Assembly: GCA_041228345.1 (NCBI GenBank)
Contig: CP166131.1
Coordinates: 186,001-250,000 of the forward strand
Length of the DNA stretch: 64,000 bases
Direction: 5' to 3'
Source: Alphaproteobacteria bacterium LSUCC0396
GTDB taxonomy: Bacteria; Pseudomonadota; Alphaproteobacteria; Puniceispirillales; Puniceispirillaceae
Below the pieces are notes generated by a model, which was not told the origin of the DNA, did no database searches, and worked only from the letters and a program-made list of their open reading frames with translations. The position numbers were made by a program, and so were the translations under genes. How positions within the stretch are numbered: the first letter of the stretch is position 1; every line of letters begins with the position of its first letter. This document shows, in pieces, positions 56,868 through 64,000 of the stretch.

Positions 56868-56944
56868 CCCGCGCCCTACTCACAGTTCTATTTCAAACCG
56901 TTTTCAGCCAACTGGCTTGGGGAGCTAAGAATGATTGTTGCTAA
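56864..56944 (+). CDS. micro-ORF C: signal-peptide-like, 26 residues
   Basis: ATG 56864 to TAA 56944. It begins MTRALLTVLF and contains SQLAWGA, a signal-peptide-like end, related to micro-ORF A. It overlaps micro-ORF B by four bases and the cysteine-synthase-like start by 14 bases, so it could couple translation into that gene. Confidence 0.4.
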   Translation: MTRALLTVLFQTVFSQLAWGAKNDCC

Positions 56945-57881
56945 TACAATTAACGATTTAGTTGGCAATACACCTATTCTTCGACTTAACCGACTTTTCA
57001 AAAAATCCTCTTGCTCCATATTTGCAAAACTGGAGATGCAAAACCCGACATCACTTAAGGACAGAGCTGTTCTTGGAATGGTAACGGATGCAATTGAGGC
57101 TGGCAAAATACTGCCGGGCACAGAAGTTGTTGAAGCCACCAGTGGCAACACTGGTATAGCCCTTGCCGCTTTGGCGCCTGCGTTAGGGTTTAAAGCAAGA
57201 CTATATATGAGCGAACTTTGCAGCATTGAGCGACAAAAAATTATGGCCGCTTTTGGCGCTACAGTTGTTCTGACCCCAGCAGCAGAACATACTAGAGGGG
57301 CTCGGGAAAGAGCTTTGGACTATATCGCCAGAAACCCAAGTAGCACCTATTTTTTGAACCAACACTCAAATCCGGCGAATGGTGACTTCCATTACAAATC
57401 CACTGGCCCGGAAATCTGGGAGCAATTGAACGGTAGGGTAGACGCAATTGTTCTTGGTTTAGGCACCTGCGGTACTTTTGAAGGTACATCAAAATATTTA
57501 AAAGAGAAAAATCCGGATGTTAAAGTTTTTGGTGTAGAGCCCTTGGCCAGTCCTGTTTATTCGGGTGGTGTCGCAGGAGCTCATCACATAACCGGTATCG
57601 GGCCCGGGTTTATTACAGAAAACTTTAAACGCGGCGCTGAACGACTGGATGAAATTATTCTTGTAGAGGATGCAAAAGCATTTGAGTGGGCAAGAAAGAT
57701 CGCACAAACGGAGGGAATACTTGTTGGGCCATCATCTGGCGCCAATTTGTTTGCAGTTGACCAAATCATTCACCGCCCTGAATTTATTGGTAAGCGTATC
57801 GCCTGTATATTGTGCGACACCGGCGAGAGATATCTATCAGAAGAAGGCTTCGTAGATGTTTCCAGCATTATCAAAACTTAA
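56931..57881 (+). CDS. PLP-dependent cysteine synthase family protein
   Basis: 316 residues. The PLP lysine is Lys43 (NPTSLKDRAV), the substrate loop is TSGNTG (70-75), and the C-terminal phosphate-side Ser is in GPSSGAN. It should form cysteine or a related amino acid from O-acetylserine or a similar substrate. The phosphate-binding loop reads GLGTCGTFEG where most O-acetylserine sulfhydrylases have GTGGTxxG. Which member (CysK, CysM, SbnA-like) it is cannot be decided. It is accessory, next to a DMT exporter on the opposite strand. Confidence 0.85.
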   Translation: MIVANTINDLVGNTPILRLNRLFKKSSCSIFAKLEMQNPTSLKDRAVLGMVTDAIEAGKILPGTEVVEATSGNTGIALAALAPALGFKARLYMSELCSIERQKIMAAFGATVVLTPAAEHTRGARERALDYIARNPSSTYFLNQHSNPANGDFHYKSTGPEIWEQLNGRVDAIVLGLGTCGTFEGTSKYLKEKNPDVKVFGVEPLASPVYSGGVAGAHHITGIGPGFITENFKRGAERLDEIILVEDAKAFEWARKIAQTEGILVGPSSGANLFAVDQIIHRPEFIGKRIACILCDTGERYLSEEGFVDVSSIIKT

Positions 57882-57889
57882 ATTTGCAA

Positions 57890-57967
57890 ATGAACCGCAA
57901 ACTCACCCTATTCCTCGTCTGTGCTTTTGAGATCGCGCTGATCCTGTTTGTGGCGGCGTGGATATAG
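57890..57967 (+). CDS. micro-ORF D: 25 residues, copy of micro-ORF B
   Basis: ATG 57890 to TAG 57967, nine bases after the cysteine-synthase stop. It begins MNRKLTLFLVCAFEIAL, close to micro-ORF B, and ends in a second hydrophobic stretch (ILFVAAWI). Its 3' half lies antisense to the 3' end of the DMT gene (57908). It may be a duplicated relic rather than a protein. Confidence 0.35.
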   Translation: MNRKLTLFLVCAFEIALILFVAAWI

Positions 57968-58861
57968 AACGATAAAACTAGACAATACAATTAGCCCGCA
58001 ACCAATGGCCGCAGTTGATGTGATGTTCTCTCCAAAGAATAAAACACCGATTGCTACACCAAAAATGATCCGTGAATATCTAAAAGGCGTGATTGCAGAC
58101 ACCTCACCAATCCGCATTGCTGAGATGATTGAGCTGTATCCAATTGTACCAAGAAAAACACCTAGAAGCAGATAAAGCCAAGAACTGGCGTCCGGCCAGA
58201 TAAATGGTTCATTGAAGAAAAAGCTTAAAGCGAGGCCTGACAGGGCAATCGACATAAAGCCGTGCACCCCAAGAGTATAAATATTCAATGACTTTGGCAC
58301 CGCCCGGCTAGCAAGATCTCGACCCGCAAAACCAAACATTCCTAGCACCGCCAAAATTGACAAGAATGAGAAGCTATCACCGGCAGGGTCAACTATGATC
58401 AAAACGCCAACGAAGCCAAGCAGAACGGCAGCCCACCGCAGAGCACCAACTTTTTCTTTGAACAATACAGCTGCGCCAACCACAACAACAAGTGGAGTTG
58501 CCTGTAGGATCATTGTAGATGAGGCTAAAGGTGTCAAAGCAAGCGCGGATGAGTAAAATATACGACCTGTTAATTCAGACACCACGCGAAAATGCATTGG
58601 CTTGGTAAAAAAAACCAATGAAAAAATCTCTTTTCGCAGGATCAAAGCCAATCCAGAAAATGTCAGAGCTCCGCCAAAACCTAGCAGAAATAGAATCTGT
58701 CCAACTGGCAACGCTGACGAAACAAGTTTTATCACACTATCTTCGACAGCAAATGTTGCCATTGCAACCACCATCAAAAAGCTGCCAAGAAAATTTTCTT
58801 TTTGAATGTTACTTATCGGCAAAATGATGAGACCTGATCCTGGTGAAGCTGTTTTGGGCAA
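57908..58861 (-). CDS. EamA/DMT superfamily transporter (accessory copy)
   Basis: Up to 317 residues from TTG 58861; the N-terminal 25 are not hydrophobic, so a start further inside (for example TTG 58822) is possible. Ten helices in two EamA repeats: GSFLMVVAMATFAVEDSVIK and LALTPLASSTMILQATPLV in the first, SRIIFGVAIGVLFFGE in the last. Strand and AT-richness separate it from neighbours. Export substrate unknown; proximity to a cysteine-synthase-like gene hints at an amino-acid-type metabolite only weakly. Confidence 0.85.
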   Translation of the reverse strand: MPKTASPGSGLIILPISNIQKENFLGSFLMVVAMATFAVEDSVIKLVSSALPVGQILFLLGFGGALTFSGLALILRKEIFSLVFFTKPMHFRVVSELTGRIFYSSALALTPLASSTMILQATPLVVVVGAAVLFKEKVGALRWAAVLLGFVGVLIIVDPAGDSFSFLSILAVLGMFGFAGRDLASRAVPKSLNIYTLGVHGFMSIALSGLALSFFFNEPFIWPDASSWLYLLLGVFLGTIGYSSIISAMRIGEVSAITPFRYSRIIFGVAIGVLFFGENITSTAAIGCGLIVLSSFIVLYPRRHKQDQRDLKSTDEE

Positions 58862-58903
58862 ATTATAGCTGTTGAATCGCCACGTTTAATGAGCGCTTAA
58901 GCC

Positions 58904-59596
58904 CTAAAACTTCTCAACCCAAGGTCTCAGTTCAATTTCCCAAGACCAAACGCTGCGATCTTGGCGATGGAAATGAAGGTAAGTCTTTGCAATTTCATCT
59001 GGATCCAAAAGCGTTTGTTCTCCAGTATCAGGTCGTGACTCAGAGGAAATGCCGCCATCGATAACGAAATGTGCAACGTGAATATTTTTTGGTTGCAACT
59101 CCCTAGCCAAGGATTGCGCCAGACCACGGAGGCCAAATTTACCCATTGCAAATACTGAAGAGTTTGGGAAACCTTTTATTCCAGCTGAAGCGCCAGTAAA
59201 GAAGATACTTCCACGACCGATCTTGGTCATTCGGATGGCAGCTTGTTGAGCAACTAAAAACGCTCCATAGCACGTTGTTTCGAGTGCTAACTTTGTCTTT
59301 GCCGGATCAAGGCTTGTTATGTCGCCTCTGATTCTCGCTGAAGGATTGTAAACTACAACTGATGGCTTACCTAAAATTTGGTCAGTTTGAGCAAATAGAC
59401 TCTCAACTTGATCAATGTTAGTCACATCGCATTGCACCAAATCACAGTTGATCTCTTCTCTCAAACCCTTCAATTTTTGGATATCACGCGCTGCCAAGAC
59501 AACAGACATATTTTCTGCACTAAACAGCCTAGCCAGAGATGCGCTTAAGCCACTTCCTGCGCCAACTATAATACACGTTTCTTTATCCTGAGCCAT
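58904..59596 (-). CDS. short-chain dehydrogenase/reductase with Phe in place of catalytic Tyr
   Basis: 230 residues from ATG 59596, with GGAGG nine bases upstream. The Rossmann start is CIIVGAGSGLSASLARLF, with QCDVTN and the conserved VVYNPSA. The catalytic YxxxK motif reads FAMGK (in SSVFAMGKFGLRGLAQ), and a Ser is present in GSIFFTGASAG. The phrase GKFGLRGLAQSLARELQP followed by HVAHFVIDGG places it in a subfamily where this substitution recurs as far as I recall. Activity as a standard oxidoreductase is doubtful. Cytoplasmic. Confidence 0.85.
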   Translation of the reverse strand: MAQDKETCIIVGAGSGLSASLARLFSAENMSVVLAARDIQKLKGLREEINCDLVQCDVTNIDQVESLFAQTDQILGKPSVVVYNPSARIRGDITSLDPAKTKLALETTCYGAFLVAQQAAIRMTKIGRGSIFFTGASAGIKGFPNSSVFAMGKFGLRGLAQSLARELQPKNIHVAHFVIDGGISSESRPDTGEQTLLDPDEIAKTYLHFHRQDRSVWSWEIELRPWVEKF

Positions 59597-59783
59597 AAAA
59601 TGGCCTCCACAAAAACAGAGATATCATAAAAAAATCTAACAGCTATTCTTAAGGTCAAGGAAAATTAACCGAAGCACAAGAGCAAATCTCTCAGTTCGTT
59701 AGTTACCTCGACTTAATTATTTGGCCTATGCGCCGACTTTGTTTTCTGTCAGGGTTTCATACAGAAATTATTTTGGAGAAACG

Positions 59784-60197
59784 ATGATGAAAACCACAGG
59801 ACGTTGCTATTGTGGCAGCCTTAAGTATGAAATTAGTGGGCAAGCCGAGGCTGCATTTCAGTGTCACTGCCGAGAATGCCAGTACATCACTGGCGGTAAC
59901 CCAAACATTGTTATGGTGTTTCCTAAAAATGCATTTCGCTACGTAGAGGGTAATGCAAAAAAGTTTGCAAGAGCTGATCTTGAGACGCCTGTCACTAGAC
60001 ATTTTTGCGAAAACTGCGGAACGGCGATGGGAACCGAGAGCCCCGCTCGTCCAAACTCAATGATTGTAAAAGTTGGGACACTGGATGACCCATCAGCATT
60101 CTCAGCACAAGCAGCTATATTTACTTGTGACATCCAACCATTTCATCACTTGCCAGATGGCCTTCCTGCCTTTGAAAAACGACCACCAAAAAAATAA
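59784..60197 (+). CDS. GFA family (CENP-V/GFA-domain) protein
   Basis: 137 residues from ATG 59784, preceded by TTGGAG. The zinc-binding pattern of the family is complete: CYC (8, 10), CHCREC (27, 29, 32) and CENCGT near residue 93. Named after glutathione-dependent formaldehyde-activating enzyme; most members have no confirmed activity. It lies between the SDR (minus) and a small membrane ORF (plus) in the accessory region. Confidence 0.88.
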   Translation: MMKTTGRCYCGSLKYEISGQAEAAFQCHCRECQYITGGNPNIVMVFPKNAFRYVEGNAKKFARADLETPVTRHFCENCGTAMGTESPARPNSMIVKVGTLDDPSAFSAQAAIFTCDIQPFHHLPDGLPAFEKRPPKK

Positions 60198-60214
60198 TTA
60201 ATTTTTCTTCAGAC

Positions 60215-60433
60215 TTGATAGTTACCAAAAAGGATCAGATTGTTAACTTGAAAAACCCTGATCACAAATTCAAAGGCAATCCAATATATGATTTTCTACT
60301 GGTGTTTGCGGGCCTATTTTTTGCATTCTTTATTACCAGTCCAGATGATTGGCACAGCCCGTTGATATTGGTTATGGCTGCGATGGGCTCTGGCTTAGTG
60401 GCATTAATTTTATTGAGATTTAAAAACAAATAA
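60215..60433 (+). CDS. small two-helix membrane protein, about 70 residues
   Basis: Open from TTG 60215; TTG 60248 is another possible start (an AAAAGGA stands at 60227-60233). Two hydrophobic helices (IYDFLLVFAGLFFAFFI and PLILVMAAMGSGLVALILLL-like) with a KNK end. No family recognised; the start is uncertain. Confidence 0.5.
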   Translation: MIVTKKDQIVNLKNPDHKFKGNPIYDFLLVFAGLFFAFFITSPDDWHSPLILVMAAMGSGLVALILLRFKNK

Positions 60434-60556
60434 AACAGTTATTTATTGCTTATTTCCGAAGCGAAATATTAATTTAAATTCTGCCGCTAGCGGAATGTTG
60501 GGCTAGCGCATAACCCGCTTAATAGCGTCTATGGAAGTACCTTTCTCCAGTATGAA

Positions 60557-61168
60557 TTAATTGATGCTACCCTTCTCCATAACGAACGCCAAGTTATTGG
60601 CTGGCATTTCCAGAGTTTTGATAATCTTCAAGCTTTGTCGACTGAAGAGATCGAACATCCAAGCATCATCTTTATAACCAATATCGGGATCAGCCTCTAT
60701 CAAGCTTTGATGAAAGGCCTTGTCACCACTGCTGCTGAGAACGCCATTTCGCATAAAAGGACCGTAAATGACGCAACGCCCATTTTCAGCTAAGGATTGA
60801 GATATACCGCTTACGATCGCCCTTACCTCAGCCGCACTGACAAGGTGCAACAGATTAACCAACAAGATGAAGTCTTGATTGGGGCAAAAGGCTGACCAGC
60901 CTTTATCTGTTACATCCAGTCTTATAGGCGGCAAAAGGTTTGTTAACTGTTTTGCGAGACACCTTGATGCAATGCTACTCAAGCGGGTCTCGTCTATGTC
61001 AGACGGTTGCCAGATCAAGCCGGGAACAGCGGCGGCAAGCTCAACTATGTGTTGGCCGGTGCCACTTGCAATTTCCAGAGCATTACCACTTTCCGGCGCG
61101 TAACTGCGAACAAGCTCAATGATGTGGCCTGAATTTCGTTCAGCGGCTTGAGCTGCAGCACACCGCCA
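60557..61168 (-). pseudogene. DUF938 SAM-dependent methyltransferase, start codon missing
   Basis: The frame is open from 61168 (TGA at 61171-61169 just before it) to the stop at 60557, 203 codons, the normal family length. It begins with AAERNSGHIIELVRSYAPES and holds SAM motif I LEIASGTGQHIVE, then IWQPSDID, all typical of DUF938. There is no ATG, GTG or TTG before motif I: the first TTG, at 61018, would delete it. The 5' 124 bases overlap the lipoprotein frame. I infer that the true start was lost at a rearrangement junction, so it is probably not expressed as a working enzyme. Confidence 0.75.
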
Positions 61169-62016
61169 TCAGCATTCGGATACATCTGCCAGTCATTCTG
61201 GGTTTCTGATTGCTGCCAGATAATTTCATAATTGCCAATTCCGTCCTCATCTGAGATCAGGCTGGTATCGACAACAAGGGTGCCCTTTTTGCACGGCACA
61301 CCAGAAAGCCGCGGCGTGCCTGTAGGCTTGTCATTGACATTCTTAACCGGCGAGGGTGGCGAGCTGGTCAATGTTTCGAGCTTTCCTTGACCATCAACAT
61401 AGGAAATAACAACGCGCAAATATTTGCCAAAATGAATCTCCCGCGGGGTAAATGATTGTTGCACGGCCCCTGAAATATTTACCCAGTCTTTGCTGTCTGT
61501 AGATATCTGCCACTGCAGTTGGGCGTTACCCATCCCGTCACTATCGGCGATGTCAGACACATCAACAATAAGCGGGTCATCCTCGATTGCATTAAACCCA
61601 GCACCGTCAGCATTGCCGTCAGCCGCCGATCCGGTTCCGGATGCCGCGCCTGAAGTCGCGCTCGATGCGTTGTTTCCTGAAGAACCTGATGATGCGTTAC
61701 TGGCATCTGATTGCTTTAACGCCGCATTGCTGGCAAAAATGACCTTATTTTGTCCCTCACCCGTGGTTTTGTCTTTGCCGCTTTTGGCCTGTGGCGGTAC
61801 CAGCGTGCCACAAACAAGTTTGGTTGATCCATTGATGATGATTGGCGCGGCAAGCGCATCGTCTTTTGGCGGCCGGCATTTTTCAAGCTGCTTCCACTGA
61901 TAGCCAGCCGCACGTTGCGCTGAGACAGCATCTTCATAACCCTGATCAGGCGTAACACACCCCGCCAGACCACCCGAAACCGCGCAGAAAAAAAGACCAA
62001 TTAGCCATTTGCGCAT
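61045..62016 (-). CDS. Ig/cadherin-like repeat lipoprotein, 3' end replaced
   Basis: 323 residues from ATG 62016; ATG 62028 is also in frame, and a longer frame to 62328 is not supported. Lipobox GLAGC gives Cys20. After a Cys-containing domain (to about 90) and an Ala/Ser/Asn-rich linker come tandem repeats with the pattern DxDGxGNxxxxWQxS: IADSDGMGNAQLQWQISTD, then VNDKPTGTPRLSGVPCKKGT and ISDEDGIGNYEIIWQQSE. The first repeat continues REIHFGKYLRVVISYVDGQG; the second breaks off at KPLNEIQ, and the last 34 residues are unrelated out-of-frame methyltransferase sequence. The gene looks truncated. Confidence 0.75.
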   Translation of the reverse strand: MRKWLIGLFFCAVSGGLAGCVTPDQGYEDAVSAQRAAGYQWKQLEKCRPPKDDALAAPIIINGSTKLVCGTLVPPQAKSGKDKTTGEGQNKVIFASNAALKQSDASNASSGSSGNNASSATSGAASGTGSAADGNADGAGFNAIEDDPLIVDVSDIADSDGMGNAQLQWQISTDSKDWVNISGAVQQSFTPREIHFGKYLRVVISYVDGQGKLETLTSSPPSPVKNVNDKPTGTPRLSGVPCKKGTLVVDTSLISDEDGIGNYEIIWQQSETQNDWQMYPNADGGVLQLKPLNEIQATSLSLFAVTRRKVVMLWKLQVAPANT

Positions 62017-62324
62017 GGCGCCGCCCATAGCCGCTTTACCAGTCGACCGGACCGAAAATTTTGGAATGATGAGCAATAAACCAACCCTAAAAAAATAAAT
62101 CCAACGCAAGAATTTTCTATAAAGCACATCAAACGGATGCCTGATTTGTACCATAAAAGTCATCCAGAAAACCTTTACCGCATTATGCGCTGGCACGGAT
62201 AACTGGCACGGGCATGGGCAACGGGCACCTGACGTGGGCATCGGCATGGAGTGAACATAGCCACCCCCTTTTCTAATCTCACCGATTACAAACCTAATGC
62301 ACCAGTGACCTCCCCTGATGCCAA
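62017..62324. other. 308-bp gap with degenerate GGCAYGG repeats
   Basis: Between the SulP gene stop and the lipoprotein start. At 62191-62249 the units GGCACGG, GGCATGG and GGCAACGG recur at 6-14 base spacing on the plus strand. No gene or strong promoter seen; a promoter for the lipoprotein must lie here. Confidence 0.5.
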
Positions 62325-63941
62325 TCAATGTTTTGCTTCCAGGATGCCAAGTTTAACGCCGTAATCGACCGCAATCCCATAGTCAGGGTCATCATCACTA
62401 TCGATGATCAATTGACCCGATTTCGATAATAACCGGTGACAGTCACGCGATAAATGCCGCAGAAACAAAGTCTTTCCAGCAGCAGCATATTTCGCTGCAA
62501 CATCCTCAATCGCCTGCAGGGCTGACTGGTCGACAATACGCGATGCCGCAAAATCAATAATGACTCTATCCGGATCATTCTTGATATCGAATAATTCATG
62601 AAAACTGGTAACCGAGCCAAAAAATAATGGACCTTGGATATCATAGACTAACGCCCCTGCCTCGCGCACTGAAGGCCGGGTTGACGCATCAATCCGTTTC
62701 GCGGCGTTCCATGCATAGACCAACGCCGACATGATCACGCCAACCACAACCGCGACTGCTAAATCCTCGACAACTGTGACGGAGGTTACAACGATCGTTA
62801 CCAACGCATCAGCACGCGGGACAATCAGCAAACTTTTCAGCGAGCTCCAAGCAAATGTGCCGATCACAACCATGAACATCACGCCAGTCAGTGCTGCAAT
62901 TGGAATCAATTCAATGGCCGGGCCGGTAAAAAGGATAAAACATAATAGAAACAATGCAGCAACAATGCCCGAAATACGGCTTCGTCCGCCTGATTTCACA
63001 TTAATCATCGACTGGCCAATCATCGCACAGCCGCCCATACCCCCAAAAAAGCCGGTGCATAAATTGGCTGCGCCTTGGGCCAAACATTCCTGCGACGCAC
63101 CGCCACGCTGATTGGTCAATTCTCCAACGAGGTTTAACGTCAACAGGCTTTCAATCAATCCGATGGCCGACAATATCAACGCATAGGGAAAAATAATGAT
63201 CAGTGTTTCCAACGTCATTGGCACCACAGGAATAGCAAAACTAGGTAAACCACCCGATAAGCTGGCAAGATCACCAACGCGCTGAACGTCAAGATCAAAG
63301 CCAAGCACAACCGCGGTCACAACCCCGATTGCTAGCAATGGCGCCGGCACAAGCCGCGTTAACCGCGGCGTCACCCAGATCAAAATCATAGTCGCCGCAA
63401 CCAGACCGCCGGTCAGGATTAATGCCTCACCTGCCAACCAGTCGCGCTGGCCTGAAGCGTCAGTAATTTTGAACTGATCAATCTGTGCAAGGCCAATGAC
63501 AATCGCCAGCCCGTTCACAAAGCCAAGCATCACCGGATGCGGCACCATACGGATGAATTTGCCCCAACGCATTACCCCGGCAAACAGCTGCAAAAGCCCC
63601 ATCAGGATGACTGTCGCGAACAGGTATTGAACACCATGCTGGGCAACAAGCGCCACCATAACCACGGCCAGCGCGCCAGTTGCCCCCGAAATCATGCCCG
63701 GACGACCACCAAAAATTGCGGTAATCAAGCCAACTATGAAGGCCGCATAAAGCCCAACAAGTGGCACAACACCAGCAACAAAGGCAAAGGCAATTGCCTC
63801 AGGCACTAACGCCAGCGATACAGTCAAACCTGAGAGTACATCGAGATTTATTTGACGGAGGCTTAGGGTCTGAGGGTGATCAGCATCATGCGCGGCGCCC
63901 AACAACAAATTGGGTAACCGGGAAAAGAAACTAGGGCGCAA
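62325..63941 (-). CDS. SulP family inorganic anion transporter with STAS domain
   Basis: 538 residues from TTG 63941; no ATG start is available nearer the helices. About twelve membrane helices carry LSGLTVSLALVPEAIAFAFV near the start and GLYAAFIVGLITAIFGGRPG, then FFGGMGGCAMIGQSMINVKS. The cytoplasmic STAS domain is at about 420-535 (LVYDIQGPLFFGSVTSFHEL, and DQSALQAIEDVAAKYAAAGK). SulP proteins move sulfate or bicarbonate; in marine bacteria bicarbonate or sulfate uptake are both likely. No partner gene is in view. Confidence 0.92.
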   Translation of the reverse strand: MRPSFFSRLPNLLLGAAHDADHPQTLSLRQINLDVLSGLTVSLALVPEAIAFAFVAGVVPLVGLYAAFIVGLITAIFGGRPGMISGATGALAVVMVALVAQHGVQYLFATVILMGLLQLFAGVMRWGKFIRMVPHPVMLGFVNGLAIVIGLAQIDQFKITDASGQRDWLAGEALILTGGLVAATMILIWVTPRLTRLVPAPLLAIGVVTAVVLGFDLDVQRVGDLASLSGGLPSFAIPVVPMTLETLIIIFPYALILSAIGLIESLLTLNLVGELTNQRGGASQECLAQGAANLCTGFFGGMGGCAMIGQSMINVKSGGRSRISGIVAALFLLCFILFTGPAIELIPIAALTGVMFMVVIGTFAWSSLKSLLIVPRADALVTIVVTSVTVVEDLAVAVVVGVIMSALVYAWNAAKRIDASTRPSVREAGALVYDIQGPLFFGSVTSFHELFDIKNDPDRVIIDFAASRIVDQSALQAIEDVAAKYAAAGKTLFLRHLSRDCHRLLSKSGQLIIDSDDDPDYGIAVDYGVKLGILEAKH

Positions 63942-64000
63942 AACGAACTCGCTTTTTTGTTTGTGAGACTAGCCTTATAAAGACTTTGCCCAATAAAGCC

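Noticed and set aside
55449-61200. Complete integrated element at tRNA-Ser with attL/attR
   Set aside because: No integrase, and no repeat of the tRNA-Ser 3' end was found by eye up to the window end; only an accessory segment is claimed.
1-64000. CRISPR arrays, insertion sequences, rRNA, tmRNA, SRP RNA
   Set aside because: No regularly spaced repeats, transposase genes or recognisable conserved RNA segments were seen, apart from the three tRNAs.

Overview
The window reads as chromosome of a free-living alphaproteobacterium. The evidence is gene order: erpA-xthA beside dgt-argS-SPOR-scpAB-tatABC-serS-surE-pcm-nlpD-yajC-secDF, gyrA-coaD, and the mltB/rlpA/dacA/tmk/holB/metG/tatD/MBL block are alphaproteobacterial arrangements. 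The moderate GC, compact spacing and many ATGA/TGATG overlaps would fit a marine lineage such as SAR116 (Puniceispirillales), but that placement is inference and no 16S gene is present.

Layout. 1-3.4 kb (minus): a SelD selenophosphate synthetase fused to an FAD oxidoreductase domain (cut by the left edge), a flavin reductase, a DMT exporter and tRNA-Cys. 3.5-7.2 kb (plus): an orphan prepilin-like protein with a C-type-lectin-like body, an isoaspartyl-methyltransferase-like protein, TolC and a divergent PopZ-like protein. 7.3-11.8 kb: valS and ilvD, ending in a bidirectional terminator shared with the minus-strand erpA-xthA pair. 13.3-25.4 kb (plus): a long housekeeping run (dgt, argS, SPOR protein, scpAB, an orphan ABC ATPase, tatABC, serS, surE, pcm, nlpD-like). 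25.4-30.5 kb: a DUF815 ATPase (minus), then yajC-secD-secF followed by homologues of the mitochondrial complex I assembly factors NDUFAF3 and NDUFAF6. 30.6-34.9 kb (minus): uvrA-trmFO. 35.1-39.3 kb (plus): ssb, gyrA, coaD and tRNA-Lys. 39.7-42 kb: a YjgN/DUF898 membrane protein and an M48 peptidase. 42.1-50.4 kb (minus): cell-wall and replication genes. 50.7-55.2 kb (minus): an RND efflux pump and its adaptor, with a clear promoter candidate and terminator.

55.4-61.2 kb is accessory DNA. It starts after tRNA-Ser and is more AT-rich by eye. It holds small unknown proteins, a PH-domain membrane protein, a chain of overlapping 21-26-codon micro-ORFs leading into a cysteine-synthase-like gene, a second DMT exporter, an SDR, a GFA-family protein, and a DUF938 methyltransferase whose reading frame has no start codon. 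That frame runs into the cut-off last repeat of a lipoprotein gene, so the right boundary of the accessory segment is visible as a sequence junction near 61,135-61,165. A SulP anion transporter with a STAS domain closes the window.

No CRISPR array, insertion sequence, integrase or rRNA was seen. The parts most worth a second look are the micro-ORF chain and the lipoprotein/DUF938 junction; then the prepilin-lectin protein, the PopZ-like protein, the histone-like tail of TatA, and short (12-18 bp) tandem duplications that recur mainly between genes.
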